A stretch of DNA of 64,000 bases, from positions 1 to 64,000 of the forward strand of contig NZ_BBJH01000025.1 of the NCBI RefSeq assembly GCF_000739775.1, written 5' to 3'. Positions within the stretch are counted from its first letter, which is position 1. The number at the start of each line of letters is the position of its first letter. The stretch is from Paraburkholderia heleia NBRC 101817 (GTDB taxonomy: Bacteria > Pseudomonadota > Gammaproteobacteria > Burkholderiales > Burkholderiaceae). A program made the translations under genes and the position numbers. The notes beneath the pieces were generated by a model. That model made no database searches and was not told the origin of the DNA. It worked only from the letters and a program-made list of their open reading frames with translations. Shown piece after piece: positions 15,406-23,479 of the stretch.

Positions 15406-18400
15406 GGGCTTCTCCCGATTCGAGGGCAGGTTGATCCGTGGATGATTCGTCAGGCTTACTATCTTCGTTGTGGTCCTGGTTGCCCTTGTGCACGAGGCTG
15501 AACACCACGGGCACGAACAACAGCGTCGCGCACGTCGCGCAGAGCAGGCCGCCGATCACGGCGCGTCCGAGCGGCGCGTTCTGCTCGCCGCCGTCGCCCA
15601 TGCCGAACGCCATCGGCGCCATGCCGATGATCATGGCGAGTGCGGTCATGAGCACCGGGCGAAAGCGCGTGAAGCCGGCTTCGAGCGCGGCGCGCATGGC
15701 GTCGCCGGTAACGGCGAGCCGCTCGCGGGCGAACGACACCACGAGAATGCTGTTCGCGGTCGCCACGCCCATGCAGAGAATCGCGCCTGTGAGCGCCGGC
15801 ACGGACAGCGGCGTGTGCGTGGTGAAGAGCATCCAGACGATGCCCGCAAGCGCGGCGGGCAGCGCGCTCACGATCACGAACGCATCGCTCCACGAGTGGA
15901 AGTTCACGACGATCAGCAAATAGATGAGTCCCACCGCACCAACGAGACCCAGCAGAAGACCCGTAAATGCGCTGTTCATGGTCTGCACCTGGCCGCGCAT
16001 CGTGACCGTCGAGCCCTTCGGCAAGTCCTTCGCGCTCGCGTGAATCACCTTGTTGATCTGCGAGGAGACGGCGCCGAGATCGAGGCCCTGCGTGGTCGCA
16101 TAGATGTCGTAGAGCGGTTCGATGTTGTAGTGCGAGACGACCGCGTCGCTCACGCCGCGCGTGATCGTGGCAATGCCCCCCAGTATCTGCGAGCTGCCGC
16201 TCCTGCCCGTCACCGGCAGGTTCTGCAAGTCGGAAAGCGTAGTCATGCGGTATTGCGGTGTTTGCGCGACGATCGGGTAGGACACGCCATTCTTCGGATT
16301 GAGCCAGTAAGTGGGGGACACCTGGCTCGTGCCGGAGAGGCTCGCCACCACGGAGTTGGTCACGTCCTGCTCGGTAATGCCGAGCTCGTCGGCGCGCGAG
16401 CGGTCGACGGCAACCGTGAGCTGCGGATAAGTCGATGCCTGCTGGATGCGCGGGTCGGCAATGCCGGGGATCCTGGCAATCCGGTGCAGTAGCGCGTTCG
16501 CGTAGACCTTGTTTGCGGCCTGGTTCGGTCCACTCACCTGCACGTCGATCGGCGCGGGCGAACCGAAGTTGAGGATCTGGCTCACGATATCGGCGGGCAG
16601 GAAGGAGAACGTCGTGCCCGGAAAGCGGCGCGGCAATTCCGTGCGCAGCTCGCGCACGTACTGTGCGGTGGGCGCGTGCGACTCGGCGAGCGAGATGAGG
16701 ATGTCGCCATCCTGCGGCCCGATCGTCCCGCTGTTGTTGTAGGTCAGGTTGATACCGCTGTTTGGCAGTCCGATATTGTCGATCACACTTGTGAGCTGGT
16801 CAGGCGGAATGGCTTCGCGAACGGTGTCTTCGATATGGTCGAACAGATCGGCGGTTTCCTCGACGCGCGTGCCGATCGGCGCACGCACGTGCAGCGCGAT
16901 CTCGCCGGAATCGATATTGGGGAAGAAGTTGCGGCCAAGGAACGGTGTGAGCGCGAACGAAAGCGCAACGATAACGAGAAAGCCCACGACAAAGCGGCGC
17001 CGGTTCGTGAGCGCGAGACCGAGCACGACGCGATAGCCTGCCCGTACGCGTTCGAAACGACGTTCGAACGCGCGTTGAAACAGCACGAGCAGATTGCGCG
17101 TGGGCGGCGCGTGGTCGTGCGCGCCATGCGGCGCCATGACGGCCGCCAGTTCGCCCGAGGCGTGGCCTTGCGAAGCGTGCGGCTTGAGCAGGTAGCGCGC
17201 CATCATGGGCACGAAGGTGCGCGAGAGTACGAACGAGGCGATCATCGCGAAAATCACGGCTTCGGCCATCGGTACGAAAAGAAAGCGCGCAATGCCGTCG
17301 AGCAGCAGCATCGGCACGAAGACGATACAGATACAAAGCAGCGAGACGAGCGCCGGCATGACGATTTGCGCTGCGCCGTCGAGGATCGCGCTGCGCACGT
17401 CCTTGCCCTGCTCGAGGTGCCAGTTGATGTTTTCGATCGTGACAGTGGCGTCGTCCACGAGTATGCCGACCGCGAGCGCGAGGCCGCCGAGCGTCATCAC
17501 GTTGAGCGTTTCGCCGCACGCGGCGAGCCCTGCGATCGCGGCCAGCACGGCGAGCGGAATTGAGGCGGCGATGATGAGCGTCGAGCGCCAGCTGCCGAGA
17601 AAGAGCAGGATCATCGCCGAGGTCAGCGCGGCCGCAATCAGGCCTTCGCGCGCCACGCCGCTCACCGCGCCCTTCACGAACACCGACTGGTCGGAGAGGG
17701 CAACGAGCTTGAGCCCCGGCGGCAACGACTGCTCGATGAGCGGCAGCTTCGCTTTCACGCCGGCAATGATGTCGAGTGTCGAAGCCGAGCCGTTCTTCAT
17801 GATGCTCATGAGCACCGCGCGGTGGCCGTCCACGCGCACGATGTTGTTTTGCGGCGGATAGCCGTCGCGCACGTGGGCCACGTCGCGCATATAGATCACC
17901 GTGCCATCCACGGTCTTGATGGGCAGCGCGTTGAGCTGATCGATCGTCAGCGGACTGTTGTTCAGGCGTACGTTATATTCATAGCGGCCGATTTTCTGCG
18001 TGCCTGCCGGAATGATCTGGTTCTGCTGAGCGAGCGCTGTCGCCACATCCTGCGCCGACAGCTTCTTCGCCTGCAGCGCTTGCGGGTCGAGGTCGATCTG
18101 CACCTCGCGCACCTTGCCGCCGTAAGGCGTGGGAATGGCGACGCCCGCCACGGAAAGCAGTTGCGGACGGATGAAGTTGGTCGCGTAATCCGCGAGTTTC
18201 TGCTCGTCGAGCGTATGGCTCGTGAGCGCGAGCTGCAGCACCGGCACCGTGGACGCGTTGTAGTTGAGGATCTGCGGCGGCGTGGTGCCGGGCGGCATCT
18301 GCTTGAGCACGGTTTGCGAAACCGAGGTGACCTGCGCGGTGGCCGTGCGGATGTCCACCGTCGGCTGGAAGAAGATCTTCACCACGCCGTAGCCGCGAAA

Positions 18401-18658
18401 CGACTGCGACTCGATATGCGCCACGTCGTTGACGGTGGTGCCGAGCGTGCGCTCGTAATAGCTGACGATGCGGCCCGCCATGTCGTCGGGCTGCAGGCCC
18501 GCGTAGTTCCACACGACACTGATCACGGGAATGCGGATGTCGGGAAAGATGTCGGTAGGCGTGCGTAACGCCGCGAGCGGGCCCGCGATCAGGATCAGGA
18601 GAGCCAGCACGATGAACGTATACGGACGGTTCAAGGCTAGCCGGACGATTTTCAGCAT
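15395..18658 (-). CDS. RND efflux transporter permease (AcrB/MdtB-like)
   Basis: 1087 residues, full length for a 12-helix RND pump. MLKIVRLALNRPYTFIVLALL starts TM1; TM4 carries the proton-relay pair in GILVDDATVTIEN (Asp-Asp near 400). The second half repeats the fold (IDSGEIALHVRAPIGTRVEE near 575, then VSALPAALAGIVWML). The sequence resembles multidrug or small-solute HAE1 pumps; the substrate cannot be read. An unusual His-rich insert with HASQGH and HGAHDHAPP lies at about 490-520, in the cytoplasmic loop after TM6. The operon order pump-adaptor-OMF and the upstream regulator with Glu at its phosphosite suggest high basal expression. Confidence 0.94.
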   Translation of the reverse strand: MLKIVRLALNRPYTFIVLALLILIAGPLAALRTPTDIFPDIRIPVISVVWNYAGLQPDDMAGRIVSYYERTLGTTVNDVAHIESQSFRGYGVVKIFFQPTVDIRTATAQVTSVSQTVLKQMPPGTTPPQILNYNASTVPVLQLALTSHTLDEQKLADYATNFIRPQLLSVAGVAIPTPYGGKVREVQIDLDPQALQAKKLSAQDVATALAQQNQIIPAGTQKIGRYEYNVRLNNSPLTIDQLNALPIKTVDGTVIYMRDVAHVRDGYPPQNNIVRVDGHRAVLMSIMKNGSASTLDIIAGVKAKLPLIEQSLPPGLKLVALSDQSVFVKGAVSGVAREGLIAAALTSAMILLFLGSWRSTLIIAASIPLAVLAAIAGLAACGETLNVMTLGGLALAVGILVDDATVTIENINWHLEQGKDVRSAILDGAAQIVMPALVSLLCICIVFVPMLLLDGIARFLFVPMAEAVIFAMIASFVLSRTFVPMMARYLLKPHASQGHASGELAAVMAPHGAHDHAPPTRNLLVLFQRAFERRFERVRAGYRVVLGLALTNRRRFVVGFLVIVALSFALTPFLGRNFFPNIDSGEIALHVRAPIGTRVEETADLFDHIEDTVREAIPPDQLTSVIDNIGLPNSGINLTYNNSGTIGPQDGDILISLAESHAPTAQYVRELRTELPRRFPGTTFSFLPADIVSQILNFGSPAPIDVQVSGPNQAANKVYANALLHRIARIPGIADPRIQQASTYPQLTVAVDRSRADELGITEQDVTNSVVASLSGTSQVSPTYWLNPKNGVSYPIVAQTPQYRMTTLSDLQNLPVTGRSGSSQILGGIATITRGVSDAVVSHYNIEPLYDIYATTQGLDLGAVSSQINKVIHASAKDLPKGSTVTMRGQVQTMNSAFTGLLLGLVGAVGLIYLLIVVNFHSWSDAFVIVSALPAALAGIVWMLFTTHTPLSVPALTGAILCMGVATANSILVVSFARERLAVTGDAMRAALEAGFTRFRPVLMTALAMIIGMAPMAFGMGDGGEQNAPLGRAVIGGLLCATCATLLFVPVVFSLVHKGNQDHNEDSKPDESSTDQPALESGEAHVY

Positions 18659-18753
18659 CAGATGGGGCTCCGTTCATGCGCAAGGCTGCGCGCCACGCGT
18701 GGGTGCAGACGACGCCGGTATTGTGTCCGGCGCGTCCTAACACGCGGGAGCCA

Positions 18754-18775
18754 GGCAAATGAAAAAAGATTTAGC
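18754..18775 (-). promoter_or_regulatory. Candidate regulator box before the RND operon
   Basis: On the minus strand TAAATCTTTTTTCAT lies about 100-115 bp before the RND start. It matches the element before the response regulator at 9221 (12 of 15 bases). It could be the OmpR-type binding site or part of the promoter. Confidence 0.4.
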
Positions 18776-18779
18776 TGCG

Positions 18780-18836
18780 CGCCGGTCTCATGACGCTTGC
18801 AGGAGTGCGAAATGAAACGCAGCAGTGAGACCGGCG
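18780..18836. repeat. Long-arm inverted repeat between regulator and RND pump
   Basis: CGCCGGTCTCA (18780-18790) and TGAGACCGGCG (18826-18836) are perfect 11-bp arms 35 bp apart. It follows the stop codon of the regulator at 18855 (minus strand), so it may end or attenuate the regulator transcript before the pump. There is no T-run directly after the stem. Confidence 0.5.
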
Positions 18837-18854
18837 GCAAGATGGAAGACGGCG

Positions 18855-19529
18855 TCAGCCGAGCAGATAACCCGAGCCGCGTATCGTGCGGATGAGCGAG
18901 GGTTGACCGGGTGTGTCCACGCGATTGCGCAGGCGTCCCACGTGAACGTCCACGAGATTGGTGCCGGGGTCGAAGCGGCCGCCCCACACGCCTTCGAAGA
19001 TCATGGTGCGCGTGAGCACCTGGCCCGCGTGGCGCATCATGAATTCGAGCACGCGCAACTCGGTGGGGCGCAGGCGCAGCACCTTGTCGCGGCAGCTGAG
19101 CCGGCGCTTGACGAGGTCGAGTTCGAGCGGGCCCACACGCAGTACGGTTTCTGTCGTGGCGGGGCGCGTGCGCCGGCGCACGAGCGCTTCGACACGGGCG
19201 GACATCTCGTCGATCGAAAACGGCCGGGTGAGATAGTCGTCGCAGCCGGCCCGCAGACCCTGGATGCGTTCCTCCACACCGGTCGTCGAACTCATCACGA
19301 TCACGGGTGTTTCGATACCCACGCCGCGCATGGTGGTGACGATCGTGAGACCGTCGAGGTCGGGCAGGCGCCGCTCGAGCGCGACGACGTCATAGTCGCC
19401 CGCCATCACCATCGCAATGCCTTCGCGGCCCGAGCGGGCAACGTCGACGGTGAAGCCGGTCGAGGCGAGCGTGGGCACGACGCTGCGCTCGGTAACGGCG
19501 TCGTCTTCAATGGTTAGTATTCTGGGCAT
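18855..19529 (-). CDS. OmpR-family regulator with Glu at the phosphorylation site
   Basis: 224 residues. The acidic cluster is intact (E8-D9-D10), but the phosphoacceptor is Glu52 (VVALERRLPDLDG) and the conserved Lys is Arg102 (DYLTRPF). Glu at this position often mimics the phosphorylated state in other receivers, so the protein may be permanently active. The winged helix is canonical (LRPTELRVLEFMMRHAGQ, LVDVHVGRLRNRVD) and very similar to the regulator at 9221. The start at 19529 (MPRILTIEDD) is preferred over a 16-residue extension. It lies upstream of and co-oriented with the RND operon and is the likely local activator. Confidence 0.9.
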   Translation of the reverse strand: MPRILTIEDDAVTERSVVPTLASTGFTVDVARSGREGIAMVMAGDYDVVALERRLPDLDGLTIVTTMRGVGIETPVIVMSSTTGVEERIQGLRAGCDDYLTRPFSIDEMSARVEALVRRRTRPATTETVLRVGPLELDLVKRRLSCRDKVLRLRPTELRVLEFMMRHAGQVLTRTMIFEGVWGGRFDPGTNLVDVHVGRLRNRVDTPGQPSLIRTIRGSGYLLG

Positions 19530-19569
19530 GGCTTTGCACGCGTAGTGACGAAAAAAACGGGAAGCCGCA

Positions 19570-20499
19570 TCAGGCAACCGCGCGCAGCGGCGCAGACCGC
19601 GTCTGCGCCACGTTCGTGCGGAACTGCTCCACGGCGAAGTCGATGAAGCTGCGGATCTTCATCGTGAGGTAATTGCGCCCGGAATAGACGATCGAGATGT
19701 GCTGCACGCCGCCGTTGACGTCGAACGCGTTGAGCACGGGCAAGAGCGCACCGCGCGCGAGGTCGTCGGCGACGAGGGGCAGCGGCAGCAGCGCGACGCC
19801 CATGTCCGCGAGCGCGGCGGCACGCACGGTTGCATAGCCGTTGGCCGTCATCGGGCCGTTCACGTTGATGCGCTGCACACCCTCGGCGTTCGAGAACTCC
19901 CAGTGGCGCGGCGCATCGGAAACCGCGAGCAGGCCGTGCTCGGCCAGTTCGGCGGGTTCGCGCGGCATGCCGTGGCGCGCGAGCCAGGCGGGCGTGGCCA
20001 CGAGCATCTCCTTGATCGAGGTGAGCTTGCGGCTCACGAGCGAGGCGTTCACGCTCTGGCGGTCGGTCGCGAAGCACACGTCGAAGCCGCCTTCGATCAG
20101 GTCGATGTGCGTGTCGTATGCCGTCACGTCGAATTCCACGCGCGGATTGACCGCGCGATACGCGCCGAGCATCGTGGGCAGTCCCGAGCTTGCGAACACG
20201 GCGGGCGCGGCGATGCGCAGTATGCCGCTCGGGTCGCGTGTGGCGCGCACGAGTTCCGATTCGACCTGATCGAGCTTTTCGATCACGGCACGACAGCCAT
20301 CCAGGTAGAGGCGTCCGGCTTCGGTGAGCGAAAGGCTGCGCGTGGAGCGGTTCAGGAGGCGCATGTTCAGATGCGCTTCGAGCATGCCGACGCTGCGCGT
20401 GACGGCCGCGGCCGACATGCCGAGCTGCTTGCCGGCCAGGTTAAAGCTGCTCAGATCGACGACGCGCGTAAAGACGCGCATGGCTTGGAGCTGGTTCAT
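19570..20499 (-). CDS. LysR-family transcriptional regulator
   Basis: 309 residues. The N-terminal winged helix is MNQLQAMRVFTRVVDLSSFNLAGKQLG... (HTH about 18-38, AAAVTRSVGMLEAHLN). The effector domain (about 90-300) has GILRIAAPAVFASSG and IDLIEGGFDVCFA, typical of the CrgA/DmlR subgroup. The start at 20499 is the first Met that gives the standard LysR N-terminus. It precedes the OmpR-type regulator by 40 bp on the same strand. Effector unknown. Confidence 0.9.
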   Translation of the reverse strand: MNQLQAMRVFTRVVDLSSFNLAGKQLGMSAAAVTRSVGMLEAHLNMRLLNRSTRSLSLTEAGRLYLDGCRAVIEKLDQVESELVRATRDPSGILRIAAPAVFASSGLPTMLGAYRAVNPRVEFDVTAYDTHIDLIEGGFDVCFATDRQSVNASLVSRKLTSIKEMLVATPAWLARHGMPREPAELAEHGLLAVSDAPRHWEFSNAEGVQRINVNGPMTANGYATVRAAALADMGVALLPLPLVADDLARGALLPVLNAFDVNGGVQHISIVYSGRNYLTMKIRSFIDFAVEQFRTNVAQTRSAPLRAVA

Positions 20500-20628
20500 G
20501 GGCGATAGTCCTGGGAAGACGCGCCGCCACGAGGGCGAGCGCGGGCATCGACGCCGGGCAAGGCGGCGACGTTTCATTCACGCTTCGTGCGTGATCAGAC
20601 GGGAAGAATGAGCGGGCCGGCAGCGCGC

Positions 20629-21018
20629 CTAATTGGGCAGCGCCTGCCCATAGGCGTGCGCTTCGCGCTGCGCGGCGGCCTCGTGCGCCGAGAGCGCGGC
20701 CTTGAGCCGATGCATGCTTTCGGTGGGAATGGCGAAACCTGCCCAGCCGAGACCGGTATGGCGCAGAAACAGCACGACGCCGTCGAAGAGCGGATTGCGT
20801 TCCGTGTACCAGCACGGATCGATCTCGAGCACATATTGATGCGACCGCAAGGGCTGCTCGGGCACCGCCGGCTGCATGTGCGCGCGCAGCTTGCTGAGTT
20901 CTTCGATCAGGCCGTCCACATCAGGCGTGTCGAGCAGGGCGGCTTGACCGCTTACCTTTACGCATACCGCGTGCTGGCCGTATTCGTTGACGAGTTCGAT
21001 CGACAGCGGCTTTTGCAT
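20629..21018 (-). CDS. Conserved hypothetical protein
   Basis: 129 residues, no family recognised. No signal peptide or membrane segment is seen, so it is probably cytosolic. It has the features of a compact alpha/beta protein: a QHAVCVKVSGQAALLD strand region near 15-30, a helix IEELSKLRAHM, then YVLEIDPCWYTERNPLFDGVVLFLRHTG and a C-terminal helix rich in Ala and His. The ATG at 21018 has GAGAGGAG 6 nt upstream. Single gene between a LysR gene and an MFS gene. Confidence 0.7.
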   Translation of the reverse strand: MQKPLSIELVNEYGQHAVCVKVSGQAALLDTPDVDGLIEELSKLRAHMQPAVPEQPLRSHQYVLEIDPCWYTERNPLFDGVVLFLRHTGLGWAGFAIPTESMHRLKAALSAHEAAAQREAHAYGQALPN

Positions 21019-21227
21019 ATTGCGCTCCTCTCAGTGCTGAAACTGGGAGGTATTATCGGTGCCCAATCGGAACGCATGCTTTAAGTTGCGGCGCACTCCA
21101 GATGAAAACAAATTTAGAAAGCGACGATTCGCTTGCCCGTTATCGCGGCATGGCGCGCAGGCCGTGTTAATCACGCGGCCCGGCGCATGGCCATCGTTTC
21201 ATGCAGACGCGATGGAAGCCGTTAATC

Positions 21228-22667
21228 TCATACGTGCTGTTTGCGCAATTGCGGCACGCGATTATTGCTGCCACCGGCGAGAAACGCTGCAACGAAAAGC
21301 AGAATGCCGATAATTGCAATCGTCGTCGCAAACGCGCGAGCGACGTGCGCGCTGCTCGCATCCGGCCCGGCGAGCGCGAAAAACAGGCCACCGAGCAGCG
21401 CCACGGCGAGCGCGGCACTCACCTGCAACATCGAGCTGACGAGCCCGGCGGCAAGACCGGACCAGCGTCGATCGACACATTCGACATTGCGCCTGACGAG
21501 GGCAGGCAACGCGACGCCCTGGCCGAAGCCGATCAGAAAGAGCGACGCGCCCAGCGCGTGAAGACGTCCATCGTGAACAAGCATGGCAGTCCAAAGTAAT
21601 CCGCATCCCTCGACTGCCATGCCTGCCGCCGCCGCACGGTGCCCGAGCCGGCGTGCAATCAGGGGATTGAGCAGCGGCCCGACCAGAAAGCCGACGCCCA
21701 GGGGCAGAATACGCAATCCGGTTTCGAGCGGCGCGAGCCCGAGTGTACGCTGCACGTAAATCGCGAACATCATGAAGAACGGTGCGAGCGAATAGAAGAA
21801 GAGCGTGGCAACGAGCCCGCGCACGAGACCTGGCGCGGTGAAGATGACGGGCGGCACGAGTGCGTCGCGACCGGCGTTCGCGACGCGCGCCTCGTAGCGC
21901 CAGAAGATCGCGAACAGGGGCGCGGCGGCAATGAGCAACGCCCACGTCCAGACCGGCCAGCCGTGCTCGCGGCCTTCGATCAGCGGCACGACCAGCGCGG
22001 CCAGCGCCAGGGCCAGCAAGACCATGCCGCCGGGATCGAGCTTCGCCGGGTGGTCCGAGCGGCTTTCACGCACGAGCCAGTATGCTGCGGGCGCGGCCAC
22101 CATCACGACAGGCAGGTTGATCAGAAAAATGCTGCGCCAGCCAGATTCGAAGACGTTGACCGACACGAGCACGCCGCCGAGCGCCTGGCCGGCGACTGCA
22201 GCAATCCCATAGGCCGCGCCAAAGAGGCTGAGCGCAAGCCCCTTCTGAGGTGCCGGAAAGAGCGCGTGGATCGAGGCAAGCGCCTGGGGCGCCATGACGG
22301 CCGCGGCGCCCCCCTGAAGGATGCGCCCCGTCACGAGGGCCGCGGGCGAACTGGCGAGCCCGCAAACGGCCGAAGCCGCCGCGAACGCGAGGATCCCCAC
22401 GAGAAAGATGCGCCGCCGTCCGTACAGGTCGCCTAGCCGGCCGCCTGTAATGAGAAAGATCGCGTAGGTCGCCGCGTAGGCCGAAATCACCAGCTGCGCG
22501 ATGGCGGCGCTGGCATGCAGGTCGGCCTGCATCGACGGCAGCGCCACGTTGACGATGAAGAAGTCGAGCGGCGGCAATAGCGTGCCCATCAGCAGCACGG
22601 TCAACGCCCACCAGGTGCGCGCGCCCGCTCGCGTGGGCGGCAATTCCACAGTCGAAAGGTTCGTCAT
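21228..22667 (-). CDS. MFS drug:H+ antiporter, DHA2 (EmrB/QacA) type
   Basis: 479 residues with about 14 hydrophobic helices, the DHA2 count. TM1 carries LDFFIVNVALPSMQADL (motif D1) and the TM2-3 loop has GGRLGDLYGRRRIFLVG (motif A). Motif C-like glycines are in the YGIAAVAGQALGGVLV segment. It probably exports drugs or metabolites across the inner membrane. The start at 22667 (MTNLSTVELPP) follows a GGAGG site. The TetR gene 47 bp upstream on the same strand is its probable regulator. Confidence 0.9.
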   Translation of the reverse strand: MTNLSTVELPPTRAGARTWWALTVLLMGTLLPPLDFFIVNVALPSMQADLHASAAIAQLVISAYAATYAIFLITGGRLGDLYGRRRIFLVGILAFAAASAVCGLASSPAALVTGRILQGGAAAVMAPQALASIHALFPAPQKGLALSLFGAAYGIAAVAGQALGGVLVSVNVFESGWRSIFLINLPVVMVAAPAAYWLVRESRSDHPAKLDPGGMVLLALALAALVVPLIEGREHGWPVWTWALLIAAAPLFAIFWRYEARVANAGRDALVPPVIFTAPGLVRGLVATLFFYSLAPFFMMFAIYVQRTLGLAPLETGLRILPLGVGFLVGPLLNPLIARRLGHRAAAAGMAVEGCGLLWTAMLVHDGRLHALGASLFLIGFGQGVALPALVRRNVECVDRRWSGLAAGLVSSMLQVSAALAVALLGGLFFALAGPDASSAHVARAFATTIAIIGILLFVAAFLAGGSNNRVPQLRKQHV

Positions 22668-22713
22668 GCGGCCTCCGTATGGAACCATTCAGTTCCTAAT
22701 TGGGCAAAAAAAA

Positions 22714-23316
22714 CTAGCGGATGGCGCTCAGCGCGATTTCAGCGATTGCATTCATCGCACGCTCGCCGGCGTCGGTCTTGCCCAGCACGCGCATGCCTTC
22801 GATCGTGCAGAGCAGGAAGCGCGCGAGATCGTCGGCATTCTGGCCGGCGGCCAGTTCGCCCGCCGCCTGGCCACGCCGGATCGCGCTCGCGAGCAGCGCC
22901 TGCATGCGCGCGAACATGTCCGTGACGCGGGCTTTCACCTCGGCGTCGAAGGGCAGGCACTCGGTGGCGGCAGCCGTCACCGGGCAGCCCGCAAGCCCTT
23001 CGAGGCCCGCGGAAAGGCGCACGTAATGACGCAGCGCCTCGCGCAGCGCGATGCGCGCAGAGGCGTGCCGCAGGTTGCGTGTGAGCCGTGCGATACCGCG
23101 CTCGGTGTAGTAGTCGAGCGACGCGAGAAAGAGCTGGTGCTTGTCGCCGAACGCCTTGTAGAGGCTGCCGCGGGAGAGCTGTGTGCCTTCGATCAGGTCG
23201 GGCAACGACGTTGCGGCATAGCCGCGCGCGCGGAATACCTCGAGCGCGTTCTGCACGGCTTCCTGCTCGTCGAACTCGCGTGGACGGCCAGGGCCAGAGC
23301 GGGTATCGGATTTCAT
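22714..23316 (-). CDS. TetR-family transcriptional repressor
   Basis: 200 residues. TetR_N domain at 10-60: GRPREFDEQEAVQNALEVFRARGY, HTH TSLPDLIEGTQLSRGSLYKAFGDKHQLF. The ligand-binding half has LAGCPVTAAATECLPFD, a pattern of the subgroup with a C-terminal domain like that of AcrR/YxaF regulators. It directly precedes the MFS transporter gene and is transcribed with it or just ahead of it. A palindrome at 23412-23430 lies between it and the divergent HPP gene. Confidence 0.9.
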   Translation of the reverse strand: MKSDTRSGPGRPREFDEQEAVQNALEVFRARGYAATSLPDLIEGTQLSRGSLYKAFGDKHQLFLASLDYYTERGIARLTRNLRHASARIALREALRHYVRLSAGLEGLAGCPVTAAATECLPFDAEVKARVTDMFARMQALLASAIRRGQAAGELAAGQNADDLARFLLCTIEGMRVLGKTDAGERAMNAIAEIALSAIR

Positions 23317-23411
23317 GCCACTATTCTAGACCAAACGATTCCGAATTGCAGGGAAAACCGCGCGTGGCGCAGATAAACATGCATACAGAATGAATTATAT
23401 GTACGCACAGA

Positions 23412-23430
23412 AATATCAATTGTTGATATT
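23412..23430. promoter_or_regulatory. Palindromic operator between tetR and HPP genes
   Basis: AATATCAA-TTG-TTGATATT is a perfect 8-bp inverted repeat in an AT-rich patch between divergent genes. Outside it, ACGCAC and GTGCGT add a second pair of arms (23404-23439). Its position and symmetry suit a dimeric repressor, most simply the adjacent TetR protein; the two genes might share it. Confidence 0.55.
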
Positions 23431-23479
23431 CGGCGTGCGTCGGTAATCTGGCCGACATACCGACCAGCACGCCCCAGCT

